A stretch of 42,972 nt of DNA from the IMG/VR virus record IMGVR_UViG_3300009507_000003, positions 1-42,972 of that record. One strand, written 5' to 3'. Below the pieces are notes generated by a model that saw nothing but the letters and a program-made list of their open reading frames with translations, was not told the DNA's origin and ran no database searches. The first letter of the stretch is position 1. Every line of letters begins with the position of its first letter. This document shows, in pieces, positions 30,964-39,128 of this stretch. The translations under genes were made by a program, and so were the position numbers. The stretch is from a virus.

Positions 30964-32370
30964 ATGGTAAAGCTACTAGATCGCGTTAAGCAGGCCGTCT
31001 CAGGCACAGCGTCAAGCACGACTTTGGGCGCGGCGGCTGAAGGCTTCCGCACCTTCAACACCGCAGGCGCTGCAACGAATGACGTCTGTCGTTATGCCAT
31101 AGAAGATGACAGTGGCGCTTTTGAAATTGGCACTATCGTCATCAACTCTGCGACAACTGGCACTCGCACTGTCCAGATATCCAGCAATTCAAACGCCGAA
31201 CTGACTTTGACCGGCAATGCCGTTATCTTCGCCACCCTGTCGGCGGCGGATTTCGAAGCTAATCCAGCGCCAATTTGGACAACCACCCCGCCATCGTCTG
31301 TGACTTTGGCAACTGACGGGTCAACTGCTGTAACTCTCGCGGGAGTTGCTATCGACGAAGGGGGTTATCCAATACGATACTCATGGGACGGATTTGCTGG
31401 TGCAAGCGTATACTCTCCGTCATCCTTGCCCAGTCAATTGGCATCTGCCCCCACATTCGTCGGCGGCACGGCTTCCCTGATCGGGTCCAGCACGTCAAGC
31501 AATGCAGGCACTTTTAATTTTCGACTACGCGCATCTGACGGCGTAAATACTGCTGTCACGACCACAGCGGTTACGCTTGAGTTTCCTGTGACTATTGATA
31601 ATGTTACGTATGACAATGTTTCTTATAGTTTAAGCTCACAACAAAGTGGGCCTCGCTCAATTGCTTTCTCTCCAGACGGAACGAAGATGTTTTGTGTGGG
31701 AGATTCTGGCGATAGGATTGATCAATTTTCGCTTTCGACGGCTCACAGCCTAGCCCCCGCCTCTGTTGCCTATGACAACGTATCTTTCACCACTTCCAGC
31801 CAAGAGGGCAGCCCACAAGGTTTAACTTTTTCTCCAGATGGAAATAAGCTTTTTATCGTCGGATTATCCACTGACAGGATTCACCAATATAGTTTGACCA
31901 ATCCATTTTCTCTTGCAAGCGGAAACGTAAGCTATGACAACGTAAGTCTAGCCACAACTGGCGAGTCAAACCCGCGAAGTGTATTCTTTTCAACCGATGG
32001 GATGCGGGTTTTCATTGTCGGAAATAGCTCTGATAAGGTTCACGAATATGATCTTGCAGCCGCGTTTGATTTAACGAACACGACAAACAACACAGTCAAT
32101 TTCAGCGTCTCTTCGCAAGAAAATTACCCACACACAGTTGCTTTCAACCATACTGGTAAGAAAATGTTCGTCTGTGGGTCAACCAGCGACAAGGTACACC
32201 AATATAGTTTGACCAATCCATTTTCTCTTGCAAGCGGAAACGTAAGCTATGACAACGTATCTTTCACCACTGGGCTGTCTTATCCGTGTTCTGTCCGTTT
32301 TTCCGGAGACTATGCGAAAATGTACATTCTAAATTATTCTGACGATAAAATTTATCAATACAGTGTTTGA
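30964..32370 (+). CDS. Tail fibre / receptor-binding protein with beta-propeller repeats
   Basis: 468 residues. The N-terminal 100 residues (MVKLLDRVKQAVSGTASSTT, GFRTFNTAGA, ISSNSNAELTLTGNAVIFAT) are the anchor shared with the next gene. Residues about 105-205 form an Ig-like region ending in FRLRASDGVNT. From residue 215 on, about five repeats of roughly 50 residues have the core FSPDGTKMFCVGDSGDRIDQ and YDNVSF, a bladed beta-propeller of the YVTN/WD-like type. Two blades contain an identical 63-bp DNA segment. The distal half is clearly more AT-rich than neighbours, suggesting recent exchange. Likely the host-recognition tip. Confidence 0.8.
   Translation: MVKLLDRVKQAVSGTASSTTLGAAAEGFRTFNTAGAATNDVCRYAIEDDSGAFEIGTIVINSATTGTRTVQISSNSNAELTLTGNAVIFATLSAADFEANPAPIWTTTPPSSVTLATDGSTAVTLAGVAIDEGGYPIRYSWDGFAGASVYSPSSLPSQLASAPTFVGGTASLIGSSTSSNAGTFNFRLRASDGVNTAVTTTAVTLEFPVTIDNVTYDNVSYSLSSQQSGPRSIAFSPDGTKMFCVGDSGDRIDQFSLSTAHSLAPASVAYDNVSFTTSSQEGSPQGLTFSPDGNKLFIVGLSTDRIHQYSLTNPFSLASGNVSYDNVSLATTGESNPRSVFFSTDGMRVFIVGNSSDKVHEYDLAAAFDLTNTTNNTVNFSVSSQENYPHTVAFNHTGKKMFVCGSTSDKVHQYSLTNPFSLASGNVSYDNVSFTTGLSYPCSVRFSGDYAKMYILNYSDDKIYQYSV
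31882..31944 (+). repeat. 63-bp perfect direct repeat, copy 1
   Basis: Identical to 32197-32259 and in the same reading frame, 315 bp (105 codons, about two blades) upstream. It covers the blade segment HQYSLTNPFSLASGNVSYDN. Perfect identity at third codon positions means recent duplication or ongoing gene conversion. Confidence 0.95.
32197..32259 (+). repeat. 63-bp perfect direct repeat, copy 2
   Basis: Second identical copy of the segment at 31882-31944, lying in the last blade of the propeller. Recombination between the copies would delete or add exactly 105 codons in frame. Confidence 0.95.
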
Positions 32371-32409
32371 TGTCCAACTTTCTAAGCACACAACCTTGAG
32401 GATGCCTAC

Positions 32410-34137
32410 ATGACTAAATTTGCCAACAGAGCCAAAATGTCAATATCATCCACTGGCACGGGCAATGTCACGCTGAACGCTGCGGTTGCAGGGTACAGAA
32501 CCTTTGCAGCCGCAGGTATAGTCGATACGGACGTGATCAGGTACATAATCGAAGATGGCACGAGTTGGGAGATCGGAACTGGCCTGATGTCGAGCAGCGC
32601 AACTGTAATGGCGCGTACCGTCGAAGAAAGCAGCAATTCGAACGCCGCTTTGGACCTGACGAGCGCAGCTAAAGTTCTGATTGGCATTACCGCACAAGAT
32701 TTCGAGGCCAACCCAGCGCCACGCTGGACTACGACGCCAGCAAGCACGCTTAACCTTGCAACCGATGGCTCAACTGCCGTCACTCTGACAGGCGTTGCCG
32801 TAGACGAGAATTTCCCTGTTCGGTATAGCTGGGATGGCTATAGTGGTTCCACGATTTACGATGCCTCTTCGTTGCCACCACAGCTTGCGTCGGCTCCAGT
32901 AATCAACCAAAGTACAGGCGTAACCTCGTTGGTTGGGTCATCGACAGGCAGCAACGCGGGAACTTACTATCACAGATCGCGGGCAACTGATGGCATTAAT
33001 ACTCTGTGGTCTACGACTGCTATTAGTTTAGTGTTCATTGTAGAACTTAATTTTACCACTGCCTTCACAAAAACAGGCGCTAGTAATGGCGATAGATTTG
33101 GTTTCTGCACCGCAACAAATGGAACATACGCAGCGGCAGGCGCTCCATCAAAGTCTTCAAATAACGGAGCGGTCTATGTGTACAACGTCAGCAATGGCTC
33201 AGGATTAAGTAACTTTAGCCCACTAACTACAACAGCGGCTGACCTGTATTTTGGCGGGGCACTCGCTATGAGCGACACTCTGCTTGCTGTTTCAAGCTTG
33301 CCAAACACAACCACTGTAAACAAAGTACGGCTGTACACTTTTGCTAGCAGTACACCAGTATTAACGCTGTCATCAAGCTCAACGTCCACAACCGATACGT
33401 GGGGGCAAAGTATTGCCCTCAGTGGTAACTATTTGTTGATTTCCGACATCGCCAATTCCGCGGTCAAAGTTTACGCCGCAAATGATTTTGGCAGCTACAG
33501 CCGTGGTGATTTAATACGCACATGGACCCAAGGATCGGCTGGCACAGACACATTCGGTAATGTAGTTCGAGCGCACGGCGATGTCGCGATTATCACCAAC
33601 CGTGCATACAATCCTTCGTCTGCTGTAAATACTGGGCGAGCACACAGATATTCTCTCGCGTCAGGGAATGAAGTTACGTCTGGCGTATGGCCTATCACTG
33701 GCAACGCAGCAAATAGTTTATTTGGCATATCGGCGGCGCTCAACGGCACCTACGCCGCAATTCCTCAACAAAGACTATCTGATGGAACTTCTGACCCCAG
33801 TTGTACTATTGTAGACTTATCGACTAATGCAATTACCAACACGATTGATGCCACTTGTAATCAGTTGGCTTTTGCAGGCTCTCGCATTTTACTTTCAGAT
33901 GGGTTTTTAAACAGTCAGACGGGAAAAGTCGTAGCTTATGATATTGCAACAGGAGCCGCTTACAACCCCACTGGCTGGCCGCTGACCGGCACAGCAGGAG
34001 CTGACTATTTTGGTTACAAATTCACCCTTGCCAATTGTAGCGGGGATAACTTCTCGCAAGCAGACGGAGTTGTTCTAATCGGATCGGAGAGATACAGTGG
34101 TGGTGCATCTTCGGGCCGAATGTTGATTGTCAAATAA
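32410..34137 (+). CDS. Tail fibre / receptor-binding protein, paralogue with FG-GAP-like propeller
   Basis: 575 residues. The first 205 residues are a paralogue of the preceding gene (GYRTFAAAGIVDTDVIRYII, SSNSNAALDLT, DFEANPAPRWTTTPAS, FPVRYSWDGYSGSTIYD, HRSRATDGINT). After residue 215 the sequence changes to a different propeller with FG-GAP/integrin-like units: TGASNGDRFGFCTATNGTYA, AAGAPSKSSNNGAVYVYNV, DTWGQSIALSGNYLLISDI and AGADYFGYKFTLANCSGDNF. Same anchor, different tip. Either two receptor-binding proteins are built into one virion or one is an alternative form. The distal part is AT-rich like that of the previous gene. Confidence 0.8.
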   Translation: MTKFANRAKMSISSTGTGNVTLNAAVAGYRTFAAAGIVDTDVIRYIIEDGTSWEIGTGLMSSSATVMARTVEESSNSNAALDLTSAAKVLIGITAQDFEANPAPRWTTTPASTLNLATDGSTAVTLTGVAVDENFPVRYSWDGYSGSTIYDASSLPPQLASAPVINQSTGVTSLVGSSTGSNAGTYYHRSRATDGINTLWSTTAISLVFIVELNFTTAFTKTGASNGDRFGFCTATNGTYAAAGAPSKSSNNGAVYVYNVSNGSGLSNFSPLTTTAADLYFGGALAMSDTLLAVSSLPNTTTVNKVRLYTFASSTPVLTLSSSSTSTTDTWGQSIALSGNYLLISDIANSAVKVYAANDFGSYSRGDLIRTWTQGSAGTDTFGNVVRAHGDVAIITNRAYNPSSAVNTGRAHRYSLASGNEVTSGVWPITGNAANSLFGISAALNGTYAAIPQQRLSDGTSDPSCTIVDLSTNAITNTIDATCNQLAFAGSRILLSDGFLNSQTGKVVAYDIATGAAYNPTGWPLTGTAGADYFGYKFTLANCSGDNFSQADGVVLIGSERYSGGASSGRMLIVK

Positions 34138-36252
34138 ATGCTAGCCTTTTCCCCACTCACCGCTGGACCGCTCGCAGCCCTACCGGCGGCAACGGAGGCC
34201 AGCGGCACAGAGAGCGCCTACGTCACAGCGCCTTTGGGCGGGGTTGTTCTCGGCACGGATGGATCGACGTTTGTCGAGGGCTCTGCGTCAGGCGTAATCA
34301 CAGCCTCCGCTTCGGCTTCATTTGCCGTCACAGCTACAGCGGCCCAGCCAACAGTCATCCAAAGCTCTGTGGGATCAGGGTCTCTCGCAGTAACAGGCAC
34401 AGGTGTAGCCCGTGGGGTCTTCCACGCCCGCACTGACGCTCCCTCGACCACAGTATTCACTGTCACCGTCGCAAGCGGAACCAATGTCTATGGCAGCGGC
34501 AACAAGTACTTTATCAATGGTTCTATCGCCACCCCGCTGACCTTGTACGAAGGTAACACCTACCGCTTTGACCAGTCAGCCTCTTCTAATTCTGGGCATC
34601 CACTCAGGTTCTCTGCCACGGCTAACGGTACTCACGGAGGCGGCTCCGAGTATACAACCGGCGTTACCACAGCAGGCACAGCCGGTAACTCGGGAGCGTA
34701 CACAGAGATCACCGTCCCTGATGGTGGTCCGCCCCTGCATTTCTATTGTGCCTACCATGGCAACATGGGTAACTCTGCCGACACGCCAACTACGATAACC
34801 GCAGCCATCACAGGCACGGGCGTTTCTGGCCGCATAGCCGCCTCTGACACTGCCTCTGGGACCTTCGCAGTCACAGGTACGGCAGTTGCCACCTCAATCG
34901 AGGTTGTTCTCCTCACAAACGTCGATATCACTGCCACAGGAGCCGCTGAAGCAATACGAGTGCGCGGCCTCGACAGCACTACCGGCAACGATCTTGCGAT
35001 TACCGACGATGTACGTGCAAGCGCAGTATTTGGAGCTGTAGGCTCAGGCGACGTTGCTTCTACAGGTACCGGCGCAGCTTCTCGCATCCTCGGCATGGTT
35101 GGCTCTGGAACAGCAGCCATTACCGGCACTGCTCTTGTCCTGCCAGACCCTACGAACTACGGCAGCAAGAGCGTTGTTACCTCGACCACGAGTGCGGGTA
35201 CTACGTTTACAGGCACCGCGACCACTCCAGTCCGTATTCAATACGCTGTGGGCACCGGCGACCTAGTCGTCACAGGTACTGGGACGCCGACCGCAGTATT
35301 CTCCGCGCAAGCCTCTGGCACAGCCGCCATCACTGGCACTGCGCTCCACAACGCAGGGCAGAAGTATGTGCTGGGCTCTGGCGCAGTCAGCGTTGTCGGC
35401 AGCACCCCTCAGATACTCATAAGCGTCAGTGCGGTACCCGCCACCACGACAATCACAGCCTCGGCCACCGCTGCTCCTTACATCCGTCTTCGTCAACTTG
35501 ATGGCACTGCCGCCGATCCCGTCGTCACAGGCACCTGCGGCGAGGCCCTCCGCTTTCGCTTAGTTTATGGCGCGGGTGACGTCGCATCTACGGGCACGGG
35601 TATCACAAGTGCCATCCTCAGTGCTCAAGGTACCGGCGACACCGCTGCCACCTCTACAGCTACCGCAATCAAGATCCGCATTATGTCGCCATCCAGCGGC
35701 AGCATCGCCGTCACTGAAGCCTCAGAGGCGCTGCGTGTTCGGGGCTACATTGGATCAGCGACTGGCGCTGCTACTGCCACCGCTGTTGGCATCGTGCTCA
35801 CGCTCAAGTTTATGCAGGCTGCGTCCGACGTTGCTGTGACTGAGGTTTCCAATGTTCAGCGTGTACTGCCCAAGGTTGGCGCAGCGGCTATTGCGGCCAC
35901 GGCATCCAGCGACAATCGTGCAATCTTCTCACCCGCTGTCGATGGTAGGATCACCTGTGGATCTTTCGCTCAGATATTCCGCTCACAGACCTCAGAGCGT
36001 ACAGATGCAATTGTGCAAAGATACAGCCGTCGAGTGCTTCCGACAGGTGAACTTAGAGACACACTAGGCAACGAGTTCCAAAACATTGAAAGAACACTTT
36101 CATCAGTTACTGAAGCGACAATCTTACTTACCGATGTCGAGCCAGAAACCAAGCGCCGTGGCATGGTTCGCTATGCCGTTACGCCTTGGATACCCGTGGC
36201 GGGTCACAGCGGCCTTGTCGTTTACGACGGCAATACGTGGTCTGCAGTCTGA
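34138..36252 (+). CDS. Large repetitive tail/fibre protein with cupredoxin-like domain
   Basis: 704 residues, starting immediately after the previous stop. Residues about 105-212 form a cupredoxin-like domain: YEGNTYRFDQ, NSGHPLRFS with His154, GVTTAGTAGNSGAYTEITV, and FYCAYHGNMGN with Cys204, His207 and Met210. These are the four ligand types of a type 1 copper site with amicyanin-like C-x2-H-x2-M spacing. The domain recurs in marine phage structural proteins. The remainder is Ala/Thr/Gly/Ser-rich with repeated modules (GSGDVASTGTG, GSGTAAITGTAL, GTGDLVVTGTGT), probably a fibrous beta structure. A charged C-terminal 100 residues (LRDTLGNEFQNIERTLSS) may mediate attachment. Confidence 0.75.
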   Translation: MLAFSPLTAGPLAALPAATEASGTESAYVTAPLGGVVLGTDGSTFVEGSASGVITASASASFAVTATAAQPTVIQSSVGSGSLAVTGTGVARGVFHARTDAPSTTVFTVTVASGTNVYGSGNKYFINGSIATPLTLYEGNTYRFDQSASSNSGHPLRFSATANGTHGGGSEYTTGVTTAGTAGNSGAYTEITVPDGGPPLHFYCAYHGNMGNSADTPTTITAAITGTGVSGRIAASDTASGTFAVTGTAVATSIEVVLLTNVDITATGAAEAIRVRGLDSTTGNDLAITDDVRASAVFGAVGSGDVASTGTGAASRILGMVGSGTAAITGTALVLPDPTNYGSKSVVTSTTSAGTTFTGTATTPVRIQYAVGTGDLVVTGTGTPTAVFSAQASGTAAITGTALHNAGQKYVLGSGAVSVVGSTPQILISVSAVPATTTITASATAAPYIRLRQLDGTAADPVVTGTCGEALRFRLVYGAGDVASTGTGITSAILSAQGTGDTAATSTATAIKIRIMSPSSGSIAVTEASEALRVRGYIGSATGAATATAVGIVLTLKFMQAASDVAVTEVSNVQRVLPKVGAAAIAATASSDNRAIFSPAVDGRITCGSFAQIFRSQTSERTDAIVQRYSRRVLPTGELRDTLGNEFQNIERTLSSVTEATILLTDVEPETKRRGMVRYAVTPWIPVAGHSGLVVYDGNTWSAV

Positions 36253-36263
36253 CTAGGTCACCT

Positions 36264-36566
36264 GTGATCTCCCGCACGGGCGTATACACTGTGACATTGG
36301 AACAAGCGCATAGGCTTACCTTCATTCACTGCGATATTCACACGCGTTGGTCTGCATCGATCAAGCGCAGGCTTCAAGCTGACTTCAGCCGTCTACTACA
36401 GCTATCAGACGATCAAACATACTACACCTTGAGTGCTACCGACGATCACAAGCACCACAAGTTTCTGAGCCTTTTCGGGTTCACATATGCGGGCACAGTC
36501 CCCGCCGAAGGTGGCCTCAATCGCCACTTATTCAAACTACGGAGTACATACACAAATGGGCATTGA
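36264..36566 (+). CDS. gp13-like internal virion/GNAT-fold protein
   Basis: 100 residues from GTG at 36264 (TAGG upstream). The C-terminal part DHKHHKFLSLFGFTYAGTVP then GGLNRHLFKL lines up with the end of T7 gp13 (HIRFLKTIGAVFHEEYT... QLFTI), a small protein needed for virion assembly with an acetyltransferase-like fold; the middle (KRRLQADFSRLL) also fits. It is shorter at the N-terminus than gp13 (138 residues). The frame extends upstream to 36186 but that part is shadow of the fibre gene. It overlaps the next gene by 11 nt. Confidence 0.6.
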   Translation: MISRTGVYTVTLEQAHRLTFIHCDIHTRWSASIKRRLQADFSRLLQLSDDQTYYTLSATDDHKHHKFLSLFGFTYAGTVPAEGGLNRHLFKLRSTYTNGH

Positions 36567-37626
36567 TCCAGTTACCGCGCAACTTGGCGCAGCCGCCATT
36601 GGCGGGGCCGCAGGCATCTATGGTGCGAAGAAAGGTGCAGACGCTCAGGATCGTGCCACCGCAGCATCGATGGCAGGCTTCAATCAATACAAGCCCTACG
36701 TTGATGCCAACTTAGAAGGAGGGCAAACTGCCCTCGACGGCGTGCTAGCCGCAGGTAACTATGGCGGTCCTACCTACGCTGGTCCCAACGGTTTTCAGAC
36801 CAACACCGCGACGGCTATGGGTGGCGCTGGTGGCGCTATGATTAACCGTGGCGCAGGTATGATGGACCGCTACGCAGGCTTTGGCGACAACAGCCAAGGC
36901 ATCTATGGTCAATACAACGCAATGGCTAACGACGCCCGAAACACAGACCGCCTTGCAGTCGCCCAGCAGTATGCTCTCGATAACTCGCAGCCGATGATTG
37001 ACGCCGCCATGCGCGATGATCGTCGCAACCTGCAAGAAAACGTCCTGCCCTCAATAAACCAAGGTGCCAGCGCCTCGGGGAACACAGCGTCGAGCCGTGC
37101 CGGTGTCGCAGAAGGCATTGCCAACCGTGGCTACGATGACCGCAGGGCCGACGTAACAGCCGGTATTAATGACGCCTTTACCGCCCGCTCTTTGGGTCAA
37201 CAGAATACGCAGTTCAACCAACAAGGCTCTGCGTTACAAGGGGCAGGATCAGCCAACAACGCTATCCGCTCCGCATATTCTGAGGGCTTAAATACGATGG
37301 GCGAGGGTGCCAACTTCGGGATGAATGCTGGCAATGTTTTACAAGGCTACGACCAAGCTGCAATGGATGACGCCCGCGCCCGCTTCGAGGGCAACAGAGA
37401 CTTCGCGTTGAACCAGCGCAAAGATTACATGAGCACAATGCTCAACCGTTCGCCTAACAGCCCATCTTCGGTGCAGCCAAACAACTTCGATCCGACAATG
37501 TCCGGTATCTCTGGAGCTATGACAGGCTTTGGTTTCGCTAGGGACATGGGGTTTGGTAGTCCACAGACAGGGCACATAAGCGGGCCAATGACTAGTTCCC
37601 CCCGTCCTCAGCTACGTCCGTTTTAA
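36556..37626 (+). CDS. Internal virion / ejection protein (gp14-like)
   Basis: 356 residues from the ATG at 36556; the frame is open to 36487 but that part overlaps the gp13-like gene. A Gly/Ala-rich start (AAAIGGAAGIYGAKKGADAQ) gives a small membrane-active segment, followed by long Asn/Gln-rich helices (SNTASSRAGVAEG type) and a Pro-rich end. Position (after gp13-like, before two further large internal proteins), size and composition match the first ejection protein of podoviruses, which enters the outer membrane during DNA injection. Confidence 0.7.
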   Translation: MGIDPVTAQLGAAAIGGAAGIYGAKKGADAQDRATAASMAGFNQYKPYVDANLEGGQTALDGVLAAGNYGGPTYAGPNGFQTNTATAMGGAGGAMINRGAGMMDRYAGFGDNSQGIYGQYNAMANDARNTDRLAVAQQYALDNSQPMIDAAMRDDRRNLQENVLPSINQGASASGNTASSRAGVAEGIANRGYDDRRADVTAGINDAFTARSLGQQNTQFNQQGSALQGAGSANNAIRSAYSEGLNTMGEGANFGMNAGNVLQGYDQAAMDDARARFEGNRDFALNQRKDYMSTMLNRSPNSPSSVQPNNFDPTMSGISGAMTGFGFARDMGFGSPQTGHISGPMTSSPRPQLRPF

Positions 37627-37638
37627 GAGGGTAATCAG

Positions 37639-39114
37639 ATGGCTGCATTAAACAATCAACCCTTCATGGGTATGCGTAATTATTCTATGCCACCTGCGTT
37701 GGGTGGCTACGACCTAACCCCCGCACAGATACACGCCCGCGAAACAGGGACAGCGGAGGCGATGTTTACGGGTGCAGATGGTCGCTTGTACCCCGCCGGT
37801 CATCCAATGCTGACGCAGCAGAACACCTACAATTCTGACAACACTGACAGAACTGGTGGCTACACTCCAGATGCCAGAGCGGCACTGCTTGGCCCCACTG
37901 CCAACGACATAAGTGCAAACCGGCGTGGCTCAGTAATGATGAACCAAGACCCCGCCCGCTACTTGCCTGACGGCAGTTCTCTCGATGATGGCATGGGCAA
38001 TACTTACCGCCTAGATGGGGATGACAAAGACGCTGTCTTCCAAAGTCTAGTTAAGCGTTACCTTGACGAAGGCCTTGGAATGGACGCTGCAATCGCAAAA
38101 GCCGAAGAGCGCATGGCGATGGGTCCATTGGAATCAGGAGCCTTAAACGCCAAACAAGCTGGAACAGAAGTTTATCAGTTCATCGACGGTCTACGTGTCG
38201 GTGAACACGAAAAAGATGCCAGCCCCGCACTAGTACCCCCACAACAGCTCTTTGGTGACGACAAAAGCTACATTGACCCACCGTCTCAATCTGCCGCCCT
38301 CACCGACACTACCGCCCCCGCCACCGGCAACGGCAGCACAGGCCCCGTACTCAGACAGCCTACATCCAACACAGCCAGCAACGGCAACGCAGCCCGTCGC
38401 ATGACCGGCGGCTACACAGGCAACGCGAGAGGCTCAGGTCTCCCAGATATGCAGATTGGCCTCGGTGAGCGCATGATGCGTATGGGCATGGCAGGTTTGG
38501 CCGCAGGGGCACAAGGTCCTCTCGCTCAAATGGGCGCAATGACCGGCGCGTACAACGACGTCAACCAAGCCAACCGCCAAGCCGAGATGGGCACCTTTAA
38601 GATCGAGGAAGAGCGCAGGCAGGCACATGCTGCGCGTGTTGCTGCGTTGGCTGCGTCTAAGAACAAGGGCATGGGTGATATTAAAGACTACCAAGGTAAG
38701 AACTTTGGGTTCTACAATCGAGGCGTCGATGCCGAGCGTGTACTGGGTAAATTAGAAGAGCAAGGCACTGATTTCTGGAAGACTGTCGGGTCTAAGGTGC
38801 CGCTTTTTGGTAATAAGTTTGTCGGGGCAGAATACCGTCAATACGATCAAGCACGTCGCAACTTTGTAAACGCTGTTTTGCGCCGTGAATCTGGTGCTGT
38901 CATCAGTGATGCTGAATTTGAGAACGCCAATATCCAGTATTTCCCTGTCTTCGGGGATGGAGAGGCTGAAATTGCCCAGAAACGCGAAAACCGCAGGACC
39001 ACAATGCTCGGTATTCGTAGCGGGACAGGTTCTGCAATGCAGTTCACGTCTTCTTACCCGAGCAGCGGCACTGTCCAAGTAGGTGGCGCAACAATTACCC
39101 CCATCGCTGATTAA
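37639..39114 (+). CDS. Internal virion / DNA-injection protein (gp15/gp20-like)
   Basis: 491 residues. The N-terminal half is polar and Pro/Asn/Thr-rich; residues about 265-300 are Met/Ala/Gly-rich (MMRMGMAGLAAGAQGPLAQM). The C-terminal 150 residues carry a domain widespread in podovirus injection proteins: YRQYDQARRNFVNAVLRRES, GAVISDAEFENANIQYFPVF, GDGEAEIAQKRENR. It is presumably packed in the capsid and ejected before DNA. It starts 12 nt after the preceding gene and ends 14 nt before the giant protein. Confidence 0.72.
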   Translation: MAALNNQPFMGMRNYSMPPALGGYDLTPAQIHARETGTAEAMFTGADGRLYPAGHPMLTQQNTYNSDNTDRTGGYTPDARAALLGPTANDISANRRGSVMMNQDPARYLPDGSSLDDGMGNTYRLDGDDKDAVFQSLVKRYLDEGLGMDAAIAKAEERMAMGPLESGALNAKQAGTEVYQFIDGLRVGEHEKDASPALVPPQQLFGDDKSYIDPPSQSAALTDTTAPATGNGSTGPVLRQPTSNTASNGNAARRMTGGYTGNARGSGLPDMQIGLGERMMRMGMAGLAAGAQGPLAQMGAMTGAYNDVNQANRQAEMGTFKIEEERRQAHAARVAALAASKNKGMGDIKDYQGKNFGFYNRGVDAERVLGKLEEQGTDFWKTVGSKVPLFGNKFVGAEYRQYDQARRNFVNAVLRRESGAVISDAEFENANIQYFPVFGDGEAEIAQKRENRRTTMLGIRSGTGSAMQFTSSYPSSGTVQVGGATITPIAD

Positions 39115-39128
39115 TAGGACTACCCTAC

